From: Semisulcospira habei
Taxonomy: Eukaryota; Mollusca; Gastropoda; Semisulcospiridae
NCBI GenBank assembly: GCA_036245525.1
Contig: BTPG01000005.1
Span: forward strand, 1,264,934 to 1,328,933
DNA length: 64,000 nucleotides
Direction of reading: 5' to 3'
Position numbers and translations under genes: made by a program. Shown piece after piece: positions 42,157-51,985 of the stretch. Within the stretch, counting starts at the first letter, position 1; every line of letters starts with the position of its first letter. The notes below the pieces were generated by a model. It ran no database searches and had not been told where the DNA came from. It worked only from the letters and a program-made list of their open reading frames with translations.

Positions 42157-42167
42157 ACAGGGCATCT

Positions 42168-42780
42168 CCCGGACTCAGCAGAGGAGTTTTTAACTCGTAA
42201 GGCTGGAAGTGTTAAAGGCGCAGCAACCGACAGTGGACTGTCCGATAATAACACAGCGCCTAGCAGCGCGACGCTTACACGCGGACAGCTAGACAGCAAG
42301 TGCCTGCGTACGACGGTTGGCCCTTTAACTCACTCGAGACGACGCGCACGCGGATACGCGGCTAGCCGCGTATCCGCATGCGGGTCGTCTCGAATGAGAG
42401 AAAGTAGCCTGATTGAAATGAGATTCGTATGAGGTACATGTGTTGGTATGTGATTTTGACCCTTTTGGTCCCGAAAGAGAACATAAAAGGGAATAAACAA
42501 AAACATATCCATGATTAAAATCGTTGTTTCGCATTACTGCCAAATCCCAGATTTAAAAAGCAAACAATGCAAACTATTACAATGGCAATTTGTTTTCTTA
42601 GACTGAAGTTTATTTTTGCAAATGACATTCTATATTTTCTAAGCAAGAAAGGCAAAGCCATTATGGCGCAACGTGTATGACCTATTTACATATGTGTGAC
42701 CTTTGTGATAATAAGTAAAGGGTTGCACCAGCAAAATATATGTTTTCTCAAAATGTAAGCATTTCTCACACATCTGTCCA
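42168..42780. other. no gene; one hairpin (family E)
   Basis: Besides the hairpin at 42,325-42,400 and a decayed family G-like stretch (GGTATGTGATTTTGACCC) near 42,445, nothing is recognisable. Confidence 0.45.
42325..42400. mobile_element. element E, hairpin with TTAA left end
   Basis: TTAACTCACTCGAGACGACG, then GCGGATACGCGG/CCGCGTATCCGC tip, ending CGTCTCGAATGAGAG. The right TTAA is lost. Confidence 0.8.
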
Positions 42781-43740
42781 CCACCCGTGACCCTTGACCT
42801 TTGCGATGAGTCGACTAAATTAGTATGGATAGGAAGGTCTTATCATCAGCTACGTCTGTGCAAAATTGAATTGAAAAATTTGCAAAAATGCTGCTAATAC
42901 CTATAATTTTATCAAACATTTGCCGGCTTCTTGTGACCCTTGACCTTTTCGAGGGGTCATCCAAATTATTACGCATAGATATGTCTTACCATCAGGTATC
43001 TCTCTACCAAATTTCAGTTTCAAGTTGTGAATAGAATTTGAGAAAAAAAATCTTTCGTTAAAATATGACTATTTTGGGACTATTTCCGGAGCTCTTATGA
43101 CCCTTGACATTTTCAAGGGATCAACCAAATTAGTATGCATACAAAGACCTTATCATTAGGTACCAAGTTTGGGTTTGAAGTTGTGAATAGTACTTGAGGA
43201 AAAACATCTTTTGTCAAAATATTGCTATTTTGGACCTATTTCCTGAGCTATTGTGACCCCTTGACCTTTCCGAGGGCTCATCCAAATTAGTATGCATAGA
43301 ACTGTCTTACCATCAGTTATCTGTGTAGCAAGTTTGGGTTTGAAGTTGTGAATAGTATTTGAAAAAAAAATCTTTTGTCAAAATATAGCTATTTTGGACC
43401 TATTTCCTGAGTTCTTGTGACCCTTGACCTTTCCCAGGATCAACCAAATTAGTATGCATAGAAAGGTCTTACCATCAGGTATTTGTGTACCAAGTTTAGG
43501 CTTGAAGTTGTGAATAGTATTTGAGAAAAAAATAAATTATGTCAAAATATAGCTAGTTTTTACCTATTTCCTGATTCCTTGTGACCTTGACCTTTCCGAG
43601 AGGTCACTCAAATTGGTATGTTTAGAAAGACCTTGCCACAAAGTATCTTTGGGCCAAGTTTGAAGATTGTTTCTTGAATAGTCTCCGTGAAAATGCCAAC
43701 GTTAAAGTTTACCACGGACGACGGACGACAGACCTCGGAC
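42780..43740 (+). repeat. degenerate ~155-165-bp tandem array, about six units
   Basis: Each unit begins TGTGACCCTTGACCTTT and continues CAAATTAGTATGCATAG, CTTACCATCAGGTAT, CAAGTTTGGGTTTGAAGTTG, AATAGTATTTGAG. It ends in an ACGGACGACGGACGAC tract. Such TGACCTTGACC arrays ending in ACGGACGG are, as I recall, frequent in molluscan genomes. Conservation between units is uneven. Confidence 0.85.
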
Positions 43741-44199
43741 GTACGACCACTGGCCCAAAACATAGACTCCCTTTTGCTTTGCACGTGAGCCAAAAATTGT
43801 CGGCAAAGCTTAAATCGAAGAGAAAAAGCGGGAAAATATTAATTTAATATTTGCAAGCTGTGATACTCCCGTTTACAAAACCCATAATTTTTTTCCCCAT
43901 GAATGGAGAAGTATTATTTTCATTTCAAATCAACTCGAGACCAAAACCCCTCAGAATTACTTCAAATATTTATAGGATCCCGTTACCGCTCGCATATTTG
44001 TGCAGGGTGATGTATGGACATTTGAACCGTTTGTATTCATTTGATGGAAATAGCTTGGCATACAAAACTTGTGTCCTTTGTTTTGCATAAAAATAGGAGT
44101 GAACGTTTTCACGCGATCCAATTTTGATGAAGCGAAATAAAATACAACAATATGCAAATTCGGGCACGTTCCAGCAAGTGTGAAACGCCCGCCGAGAAG
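43741..44199. other. no gene seen
   Basis: No motif-bearing ORF and no repeat I recognise. Confidence 0.4.
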
Positions 44200-44301
44200 T
44201 ACACTGACCAACAAAAGAAATGCTACACTTTTGGAATGATCGGAAACGCTAAAGGGTTTCCGATCATTCCAAAAATGTCGCATTTCTTCCGCTCATCAGT
44301 A
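44200..44301. mobile_element. element F, TA-flanked hairpin
   Basis: TA, then CACTGACCAACAAAAGAAAT, an inner GGAATGATCGGAAACGC/GGGTTTCCGATCATTCC pair, ending TCATCAGTA. TA flanks and the CACTGAC start suggest a Tc1/mariner-type MITE. Confidence 0.82.
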
Positions 44302-44333
44302 CAGAAATAAGGAATACACATAAAACAAAAAAT

Positions 44334-44557
44334 GTATCCCTTATCATTCGGAATACACCCTTGTGTGAAATAAGTTTGACTAAAGTAGTTCAAGGGTAGT
44401 GCCAGAATAGCTTGGCGCCTCTAGGCGCCAAGCTATTCTAGCACTACCCTTGAACTAAAGCCATTGGTCTGTATCCTTATTTGCAAGTACTATAATGTAG
44501 CCTGCATATGGCAGTGTGCACATTTGAAAGCTTTTAGCCTCAGTATGATATGGGTTA
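44334..44557. mobile_element. foldback element family B', TTAA ends mutated
   Basis: TATCCCTTATCATTCGG to TATGATATGGGTTAG, with core GGGTAGTGCCAGAATAGCTT and its complement (one mismatch). Confidence 0.85.
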
Positions 44558-44810
44558 GACAGAAGAAAAAAAATGCCAGACAGCCTTTCCCCCACGTTTT
44601 CATCGTCATTTTTTGTTATTGTAACACTGATGAAGATTTCTGATGGGTGGGGTGGAGCACGTATGAGCCTATCCTAGCACTGAGATTCCATCTTGACCGA
44701 AACGAATGGAACTGTGTTATTGTATCTGGTATCGCCTATAATGTTCGTAGAACAATTTCAATACAATTTATTACTCATCCGAGTCGTCTGCACCGCTTTG
44801 AACACCAAGA

Positions 44811-44903
44811 TATACTGACGAACCGGAAAAACAAATTGCGACAATTTTGGAATCACCGGAAACACTTTCCAAAAATGTCGCATTTCCTTCGCTCATCAGC
44901 ATA
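44811..44903. mobile_element. element F, imperfect copy
   Basis: TACTGACGAACCGG, GGAATCACCGGAAACAC, AAAAATGTCGCATTTCCTTC, CTCATCAGCA: same layout as 44,200-44,301 but with a deletion in the right arm. Confidence 0.75.
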
Positions 44904-45359
44904 AGATGGCTAAATACTTTAGTACCCGCTTCGCTGTCAGTGTTCCCGGATTTTGCGTCCGAAACCACTACTCTCTGGCCGTCATTCCCGTGAAGAACAT
45001 AAATCAATGCCGGATCAATCATTTTTTAAGGGGGTGGGGGGGGGGGGGTGCTCGACTTTTATTTTTTTCTATTGCCAGGGTCTAGTATATATAAAAACAC
45101 CACAACCGAAACTGTTGTTTTTGAAAGTTTCTAACTGGTGTTACGTACGGCACTGAAACACAAGCCTTACAGCTCAATTTTAAACACACTTATTTATAGT
45201 TTGATGGGGCCAGCCGAGGAGGGGGGGGGGGATTAGTGCTGTAGCACCAAAGCAAACACCCCCCCCCCCACACACACACTGGATCCGGCCCTGTAAATAA
45301 TTTTTTTTTAATGAGACCAGAAATAGGCCTGAAGACACTCGACAGTGGATTAAGTGTGA
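44904..45359. other. no gene; poly-G/poly-C tracts
   Basis: G-runs at about 45,030-45,049 and 45,222-45,231 and a C-run at about 45,260-45,269. No credible ORF. Confidence 0.45.
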
Positions 45360-45430
45360 CAAGAGACATAAATCCTCATGAGCCCCCGCGATTGCGATTG
45401 CAGGGGCTCATGAGGGTTTATGTCTGTTGC
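45360..45430. mobile_element. foldback element family C core, AAGAGACATAAAT variant
   Basis: CAAGAGACATAAATCCTCAT pairs with ATGAGGGTTTATGTCTGTTG around GATTGCGATTG. A TTAA end follows at about 45,468 (AAAGGGGTTAA). Confidence 0.82.
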
Positions 45431-45852
45431 AGCTGGGTAGATTTCGTTTTGACCGGGCAATAAAGGGGTTAACTAACCAGCTTTCTAACTGACGGGGGTT
45501 GGTTGGGGGGGGGGGGGCTCCCGTTTCTGGCAGATATATTAATTCTTTGCCTCCTAAGTAGGCAATAAAATGTTTGCTTATTCTGTGTTAATATGTCCTC
45601 TGCCACTAAACCATTTTGTTAAGAGTTCATTTCCGGATCCGGTGCGCATGCCAAGTAACGGCTTGTAAGGACACATTCAGCGCTAAAAATAGCCAAGCAC
45701 ACGCACTGCCAGCGAACCTTGGCTGGGCGGATCTCGCCGTCGATAATATTTTAGGGGAAGTAATCTCGCGTCGGCTGAAATCGACATCCCTAGGCAGAGA
45801 GCTACCTAACTGGTTTCCTTTACTTTAAGTTTTTGTGTGTGTTACGCTATTT

Positions 45853-45926
45853 CGTGTGCTGGTCTGTGACTTTTAACCTTACGGCCGTAGGCCGTAAGGT
45901 TCAAAGTCACACACCAGCACACACGA
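45853..45926. repeat. hairpin G, about 34-bp arms
   Basis: CGTGTGCTGGTCTGTGACTT pairs with AAAGTCACACACCAGCACAC, tip ACGGCC-GTA-GGCCGT. Related to 50,605-50,666. Confidence 0.88.
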
Positions 45927-45929
45927 GAA

Positions 45930-46308
45930 GATATATTTGCATGCAGGGCTAAAGATTAACGGCGTTTGACAGAAATCGAAATTCCACTTTTGACACTGTC
46001 TTTGCTACACCGTGCATAGTTTGCAACATCTGTCATCAGAATGTATAGACAGAACATCCGTGACCACATCTGCTATTTAAACAGACGTAAATGAGGCTCA
46101 TGGGAAGCATCGATCCCGGCTCACGAGGTCCTTCGTGTTGAGCGGGCACATGAAGATCTGTGTCTCTTAAATCCTGGCGATAGGTGTCCGTCGCCGCAGG
46201 GTCGATCAAAGATGCCCTTTAAATTTGAATGGCTCTTTACAAATGCGTGACCTAAATCTCACATCATCTCCTCCATTTGACGACGCAAATAGGATAGACA
46301 GTTACTAA
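45930..46308. other. no gene; decayed family C piece
   Basis: At about 46,088-46,172 a decayed family C hairpin (GAAGATCTGTGTCTCTT). Nothing else. Confidence 0.4.
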
Positions 46309-46359
46309 CAAGAGGCACAGATTCTGATGAGCCCCTGCGACAGAATTTATGCCTCTTGC
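46309..46359. mobile_element. foldback element family C, tip-deleted
   Basis: CAAGAGGCACAGATTCTGAT and AGAATTTATGCCTCTTG pair, but most of the right-hand GC-rich tip is deleted. Confidence 0.75.
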
Positions 46360-46666
46360 AATTGCAATGAGTGGGCAGGCCGAGTGACTGTCACCAATCG
46401 ACAGGCCTTGGTGCGCCGCGCCGGGCCAGGTTTTTGTGCTAATTGTCGCCTATCTGTGCCGCCGATCAATCAAGCACGGGTCGCCCGTAGATTCACCGCA
46501 AAGACGATACTTTCTCTGCGAAGAGGTGCCTACTGCACTCCCACGCTATCGCGTACCACGCCGTTCCTGTGAAGTGGTGTCCTCTGCATTCGATCTGTCA
46601 CTATCCTGCAGGTTCGTTGCAAATACTACGTGAGGGGAGAGTGCCGGTGCATTTTCTTTTATTGTA

Positions 46667-46764
46667 TACTGACGAACAAAAGAAATGCGACATTTCTGGA
46701 ATCATCGGAAACATTGACTAAAAATGATGATTCCAACAATAGCGCATTTCCTTTGTTCGTCATG
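46667..46764. mobile_element. element F
   Basis: TACTGACGAACAAAAGAAAT, GGAATCATCGGAAAC, GATGATTCC, GCATTTCCTTTGTTCGTCA. Confidence 0.8.
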
Positions 46765-47620
46765 TCAATGTTGTATTGCAGTGAAGAAAGCGATTTATGT
46801 TCGGCAGTGTCGTTTTTTGTGAAGAATGTTATGGCCACTTGTAACAACACATACGCTGTGACGTCTCCGTGAAGATATGGTTTACCTGCAGGGTTTGTAT
46901 GCGAAAAGAGTGTACACTGCACGGACACGGTCCATGCAGAACAGGTTCATAGATCTGTTTGGTGTCCGTGTAGCAACCTCCAAAGATGCCAGGTCACATT
47001 AATTATTTGTGGCTCACACAATAACCACTGTGTGAACTATCTTTTTTTTTTTTTTTCTTCATACATTGCAGGGATTGTAGGAGTACATTATACCACACTA
47101 CTGGACAAATGGTCGACTTAGCTGAAATTGTCTTCTCCTGCTGCCGTGTGGTGTCGCTGCTCTAATAAGGGCAAAAGTCACTATTCTCGGTGTCTTAGGT
47201 GACACCTGTTCGTGTGCATAGGCTTCAGTACTCGCGCTACACTACAGGCCACAGGTATATCGCTCCCAAACTTGGTGCCCGATTGGATGACATAGAATCC
47301 GGACACGCTAAGCGCAGTAAACCACATTAACTAATCCTACTGTGCGATATACCAGATGAAAACGAAAGCCTGTGAACAGAAAAACGACATACCCGTGGCA
47401 TGCAGTATGTCGCGAGGACCCAAGATAATGTGCACGGACAGGGATCAACTAAAACACTGAGAATGTCGGGTTTAGCCCCTACTGTGGTTACGCCACCTAG
47501 CGGCAGCAGCAGTCAGCTAAGTCGCTCATTGCAGAATTGGATTTTGGCTCCTTATGTCACACATTCTGAAAGCCTTTTCAGAGAATGACTCAGATCGCAG
47601 TGTTTGTAGTATGTCGCACA
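46765..47620. other. no gene seen
   Basis: No convincing ORF; a T-run at about 47,042-47,056. Confidence 0.4.
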
Positions 47621-47870
47621 ATAACGCTGTACAAGAGGCCTAACTTTAAATCGTGAAGTTTAATTGTCGAAAAAGGAAAGAGTGCTGTGCTCTTTTTCTC
47701 CTTCGTAGTACGCAGGAGAGCTCCTTCCGTTACGCTCACAGGGCACTGGTGCGTGCGTGCGGCTACTGACGTGGACTGGAGAAAAAGAAGCGTAGAAAAG
47801 TCTTAGTTGAGGCGAGACAACATGGGACAACCCGTTCTGTCGGCAAACTTTAGCAATCAAATCGCTTTAA
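47550..47870 (+). repeat. dispersed family P, single-unit copy ending in TTAA
   Basis: TATGTCGCACAATAACGCTG to CCTAACTTTAAATCGTGAAG aligns with one unit of the 78-bp minisatellite. The flank GTGGACTGGAGAAAAAGAAG and the terminal AGCAATCAAATCGCTTTAA follow. The end TCGCTTTAA is the inverted form of the family start TTAAAGCGA. Confidence 0.7.
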
Positions 47871-47945
47871 CTCTTTCGAGACGTGCTGCATCCGGATTCG
47901 CGGCTTTACGCCGCGAATCCGGCTGCAGCACGTCTCGAAAGAGTT
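47867..47945. mobile_element. element E, perfect-tipped hairpin
   Basis: AACTCTTTCGAGACGTGCTG pairs with CAGCACGTCTCGAAAGAGTT, tip CGCGG-CTTTACG-CCGCG. Its left TTAA (47,867-47,870) is also the right end of the family P copy. Confidence 0.88.
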
Positions 47946-48047
47946 CATTGATTTTTTTTTAAATCTGTGCTTGTCTGTGATTTTAGACTTTTCGGCTCCA
48001 GGACACAGACCAGCTAACACTTGTAGAAATATCCAACGTTCTCTGTG

Positions 48048-48260
48048 TTAACTCATTGTGCCCGAGGTAGGAAAGACCCACATTTTGGAGTTATCCTCTG
48101 AGGACTGTATTACGATTCAGGATACAGATCGGCCATAATAGTTCAAGGGTGGTGTCAGAATAGCTTGGCGCTTATAGGCGCCAAGCTATTCTTCCACCAC
48201 CCTTGAACTATCATGGTCGAGCTAAATCTTGCTGTGATGTGTCGCGGGCAGAATGAGTTT
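48048..48260. mobile_element. foldback element family B, reverse orientation, next to (TA)n
   Basis: Starts TTAACTCATTGTGCCCGAGG and ends GGCAGAATGAGTTTT. Core GGGTGGTGTCAGAATAGCTT pairs with a partner carrying two mismatches. Confidence 0.83.
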
Positions 48261-48261
48261 T

Positions 48262-48289
48262 ATATAAATATATATATATATATATAATA

Positions 48290-48373
<84 letters not shown>
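48262..48373. repeat. (TA)n microsatellite
   Basis: About 110 bp of TA with a few breaks at the right end of the family B copy. Confidence 0.95.
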
Positions 48374-48374
<1 letters not shown>

Positions 48375-48641
48375 CTTTACCTTTTAAAAACAAGAAGGCA
48401 GTCTAAACGTCAGTAACTAATCTGGGTGGACAAATCCTCTGTATGCTGTGCTAATGCATTTTGTCAGTCCGCGAAGCCAAAAGCCAGTAAGTCCGTGTGG
48501 TGTGAAGCGAGATTGTCATTGTATTACGCTGATTTCAGTCTCGCTTTTTTAACCCCAAAAATGGAACTAGTGGTCTTTTTCCAAATCACAGGACTGTTTT
48601 TGAAGACGTGTCTGGATCTGGTCAACGGCAGCGCTTAGCCC

Positions 48642-49108
48642 TTAACTGCCGGGTCAAGGCCAAACACTGACCAACAGCTATCTATCTATCTCTATCTATA
48701 TCCCGTAGTCTTGCCGACCGTTGGGGCACCACTGATGACTTGGCAACCAGCTCCCTCCATTCCTCTCTGTTCTCTGCCATACTTAGCGTATCGCGCAGCT
48801 TCAGTCTTGTCCAATCTGAGATATTGTCCTCCCATCTTTTCCTCTGTCTTCCTCTCCTTCGTCCTCCTTGCACAGTGCCTTGCAGGATTGTTTTGGCAAG
48901 CCCTGCTGAACGCGTGACATGCCCATACCACTTCAGACCAACAGCTGCAAGAGGCGAACACCCTCATGGACTCCGCAGTCAAGGACGCCCGTGGGGATTT
49001 ATATATCTTGTTAGTCCTGTGCTGATTACGCCTAATTTTCCTCACGAATGTCGGTCAGTGTGCTGTTGTTTCAGCGCAATTTGAGATCACTGGCATCGAA
49101 GGGGTTAA
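48642..49108. mobile_element. family C element carrying a LINE insertion
   Basis: TTAACTGCCGGG at the left and CATCGAAGGGGTTAA at the right. The decayed hairpin core lies at 48,949-49,011 (GCAAGAGGCGAACACCCTCA). The left half is interrupted by the LINE fragment at 48,680-48,935. Confidence 0.7.
48680..48935 (-). pseudogene. 256-bp RTE-like LINE 3' fragment, (GATA)n tail, 11-bp target duplication
   Basis: GACCAACAGCT occurs at 48,669-48,679 and 48,936-48,946. The minus strand encodes GGRRRGRQRKRWEDNISDWT and MAENREEWRELVAKSS, the familiar C-terminal end of RTE-like endonuclease-RTs. It ends GATATAGATAGAGATAGATA. The family differs from the RTE at 8,146. Confidence 0.88.
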
Positions 49109-49159
49109 AGCTACTGTATAATCTTCTTTCAAATGTTAACGTAGACCAGGCCAACGTAT

Positions 49160-49373
49160 TTAACCCATTCAGCCTTGACGCACTACAGCAGGAGATGGGT
49201 CGACCATGATAATTCAAGGGCAGTGCCAGATTAGCTTGGCGCCTGTCGGCGCCAAGCTAGTCTGGCACTACCCTTGAATTATCATGGTCGACCCATCTCC
49301 TGCAGCAGGTGCTTAGTCGTTAGATGACGCCTCCAAAATTTGGGAAATATGTGCGCCGGGCTGAATGAGTTAA
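49160..49373. mobile_element. foldback element family B (ATAATTC subfamily), TTAA ends
   Basis: TTAACCCATTCAGCC to GGGCTGAATGAGTTAA. Arms of about 48 nt, GAGATGGGTCGACCATGATA onwards, with two mismatches. Confidence 0.9.
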
Positions 49374-50237
49374 AGTCCTCTTGATCTTTGACGCTTTCAA
49401 TCTCTTTGAAAAGTTATCGGCTTGTGTCTCAGTAAAACTGTTCAGATCAGAGCTGATTTCTCAGTCGTGTCTATCGCCAATGCACAGTACCAAGAAATAT
49501 TGCGAATTAAGCGTCTCTGACCACAGTTCATTTGTTTGAATTAGTGGTAGATAATTTACAGGTAAGAGGTGCGGTCGGGGGACTTAACTGGCTTGTTTCC
49601 AGTCCCTGTGATCTAGAAACGTAATCCACCGTGAAGACTCCGTTTATCTTGTCGGTATGAAGGTGCATATGTCATGACCACACATTGGTTGTCTCCCTTT
49701 TTTCGCTGTAGCGAATCGAGGGAGACATCCAATGTGTGTCAGCCATAGTCTTTGCGAGCGCATCCGGTTTCTGTGACTACGTTTATCCACTACAGTACAG
49801 TGTCTCTTACCTTTGTTCCATTTTGACTTTTCCCGTGATGCCAGCACGTTTGCTCTCCGCCGCAGTCAGATACCTTTAGAGAAATAGGCTGGTGCAAGAT
49901 GGCGCATGGATTTGTGTTACATGTGAATACTTCATTTCGAATATGCAGGTCATCAGTGAATTGATATCCAGACCTGCTCTCAACAGTCCAGTTTCCCCTA
50001 AGATTTAGAGACTGAAAGAACTATAAAGTCCTCAAGGTTTCCTTTGTGAAAGAAATTACACTGTTCAAATTTCACCTTTATATCGCTTCCATTCATCAGG
50101 GGGGAAAACCTGTTCAAACTTCCACAATGTTTGTTTCCTGTTTGCATGCTAGTGGAGAATACACCAGACTGGTGACTTGAATCGGATCCTGCACCCTGAC
50201 AAGGAAAATCACTGTACTCCTGCAGTGTGAAAAGTGA
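49374..50237. other. 5' flank of the CA-like gene; promoter not identified
   Basis: Holds a family H hairpin (49,679-49,739). I cannot place a TATA box, initiator or CpG island with confidence, and the transcription start of the gene is unknown. Confidence 0.4.
49679..49739. repeat. hairpin family H
   Basis: CACACATTGGTTGTCTCCCT pairs with GGGAGACATCCAATGTGTG around TTCGCTGTAGCGAA. It lies about 580 bp upstream of the CA-like start codon. Confidence 0.85.
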
Positions 50238-50333
50238 ATGCGACGGAGTTTGTGCGAGTGCTGTAGTGGAGATCTACGACGGAGTTTGTGTGTTTGCAGT
50301 CGTGTGATGGTCGCGAGAAATGGCGGGAACTAA
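50238..50333 (+). other. upstream ORF overlapping the CA-like start codon
   Basis: ATG at 50,238 opens 31 codons (MRRSLCECC...VMVARNGGN) that end in TAA at 50,331-50,333. It overlaps the main ATG (50,320) in another frame, and contains a second in-frame ATG at 50,307. If the mRNA starts upstream, this uORF could reduce translation of the main frame; the transcription start is unknown. Confidence 0.4.
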
Positions 50334-50383
50334 CATGGACCTTTTGGCGCGAGCTGTGCATTTCCTGCTTTTGCTGTGTACAG
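50320..50383 (+). CDS. CA10-like: carbonic anhydrase-related protein (CA10/11-like), exon 1, signal peptide
   Basis: The start ATG is in a good context (G at -3, G at +4: GAAATGG). The 21 codons MAGTNMDLLARAVHFLLLLC-T form a signal peptide with a hydrophobic FLLLLC core. The exon ends after the first base of a codon at a consensus donor, CAG|GTGAGT. Exon 2 (59,696) begins with the two bases needed to finish that codon. CARP X/XI proteins are secreted or extracellular, catalytically inactive relatives of alpha-carbonic anhydrases, known mainly from the nervous system. Assignment of this exon rests on phase, the secretory character and exon 3, since signal peptides are not conserved. Confidence 0.72.
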
Positions 50384-50604
50384 GTGAGTTTTTATTTTAT
50401 TTTATTTTAAATATACTGATCATTGTATTAAACTTACATCATATTTCAAATTGAGTGACCGACGGTAGACCTCTTCAGGTCCGACCAAACGGCCATTTTC
50501 AAAGCCAGTGAAAATGCTGTGCATGGTAGACCTAAACGCTAAGTGTTTGGCCATTAGACTAACGCATAACGAAGCCGGAAGTGTCTTTTGTACATTATTT
50601 CTGG

Positions 50605-50666
50605 GCTGGTCTGTGATTTTGGACCTTACGGCCTTTCTGCCGTTATGTCCAAAATCAGAGACCAGC
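50605..50666. repeat. hairpin G
   Basis: GCTGGTCTGTGATTTTGGAC pairs with GTCCAAAATCAGAGACCAGC around a TTACGGC/GCCGTTA tip. Confidence 0.85.
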
Positions 50667-51077
50667 ATAAATAGTATGCATAAAAGTGCAATTTACTCGT
50701 TGGCCGGACACCAAATGGGATTCGCAAGTAGCTGGACATGCCGGTATGGATTGTGGATCTGTGTGTATCATAAATGAAAATAAGACAACTTCACATTTGC
50801 ATTGTAATGCAGATTTCAGTTTATTCAGTTCAAAATAGGTTTTGTGTTACACTTTGTTGTTTCATATGTTGCAAGTTAAATTGCATCCTAATTTTTCAGT
50901 GTTGTTTTCCAAAACGGACATTTGTTACGAATTTTATGTCAGTGTTGATTCAACTGTTGAGTTGGTGTTATTGTGTACTATTTTTATTTTTAATAAATGC
51001 GTCGCTCCTGTTCAAAAGATGACTTTGACCTACATCACTACTCTGCGGTTGTGAAAGGTTCTATAAAACATAGAGAG

Positions 51078-51321
51078 TTGGTTGGTTGGTTGGTTAGTTC
51101 GGGTTTAACGTCCACAGCACCGAGGTGATCATGGACGGCCCTGACGGGCGGGTTATGGGGGACAGGGAAATCTATTGCCTATGGAGTACGACCTGAACAC
51201 TGATGACTCAGGCGCACTCCAACTGTGGCATTTTGATTTACCAGGACCTTTCAACGGACAATTGAACAAATCCGTTTTTCCCCCTGGATTGTGAGTCCAG
51301 CTACCGGGGCCGGGACGGGAT
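51078..51321 (-). mobile_element. SINE, minus strand, 5'-truncated, 10-bp target duplication
   Basis: ACATAGAGAG occurs at 51,068-51,077 and 51,322-51,331. The body (TTTAACGTCCACAGCACCGA, GATCATGGACGGCCCTGACG) matches the SINE at 41,848-42,156, with a (GGTT)n tract, the (AACC)n tail of the minus strand. The tRNA-like head is missing. Confidence 0.9.
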
Positions 51322-51336
51322 ACATAGAGAGTATTC

Positions 51337-51485
51337 GTATACTATCATTTCTAGACAGACCGAGCGGCTAACTCTTCTGCAACTGTTTGATTCATAGTCA
51401 CCGAGCGCGGAACGCGCTCGGTGACTATGGATCAAACAGGTGCAGAATTGTCAGCCGCGAGGTCTGTCTAGAAATGATAGTATAC
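51337..51485. repeat. hairpin L, about 73-bp arms
   Basis: GTATACTATCATTTCTAGAC onwards pairs with its complement ending AAATGATAGTATAC around the tip CCGAGCGCG-GAA-CGCGCTCGG, with few mismatches. The SINE inserted 6 bp from its left end. Confidence 0.9.
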
Positions 51486-51489
51486 CAAC

Positions 51490-51915
51490 ACTCCACTTCT
51501 ATTATAACATATTTTTTTTAGATCCCCACACTGTCTAAATGTATGCATATATGAGCGCCACAAGAATGTTCAGAACATCTCCAAGGGCATGCGGTCAGAA
51601 ATTCCTAACATGGAAGTTTACACTACACGAGTCGGCGGCATTGCCTCAGGGAAGGTGATAGGCCAGAGAAAAACGATCGTTCATTTTTGATGGAGGCTGG
51701 CTCGAAATGGAGGATTGGAAGAGAGATTTGATGGCGGCTCGGTTCGAAATTGAGGATTGGAAAAGAGATTTGCGGCGATAGAGCTGACACATTCTTCCCC
51801 GTTCAGTGTTGGAACGAATTCATTACGGGTTGCCGGAGCACGATTTTAGATACACGCTGTCCTTTCAAATCGAAGTTGAACCCCTTCGATTGCACAGCAA
51901 CGATAAAAAGTAGAG
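51490..51915. other. no gene; short local duplication
   Basis: GGAGGCTGGCTCGAAATGGA and a similar block (ATGGCGGCTCGGTTCGAAAT) follow one another at about 51,680-51,765. No exon recognised. Confidence 0.4.
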
Positions 51916-51918
51916 CAA

Positions 51919-51985
51919 GCAAGAGACATAGATTCTTACGTGCCCCCGCAGGCCGCGGGGGCACGTATGACTCTATGTCCCTTGC
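51919..51985. mobile_element. foldback element family C core, ACGTGCCCCC variant
   Basis: GCAAGAGACATAGATTCTTA, then CGTGCCCCCG pairs with CGGGGGCACG; the usual ATGAGC/GCTCAT is ACGTGC/GCACGT, changed on both arms. Confidence 0.88.

Noticed and set aside
46327..46633. 81-codon frame with Arg/Cys-rich sequence
   Set aside because: It overlaps a family C remnant, has no homologous motif and overlaps other random frames.
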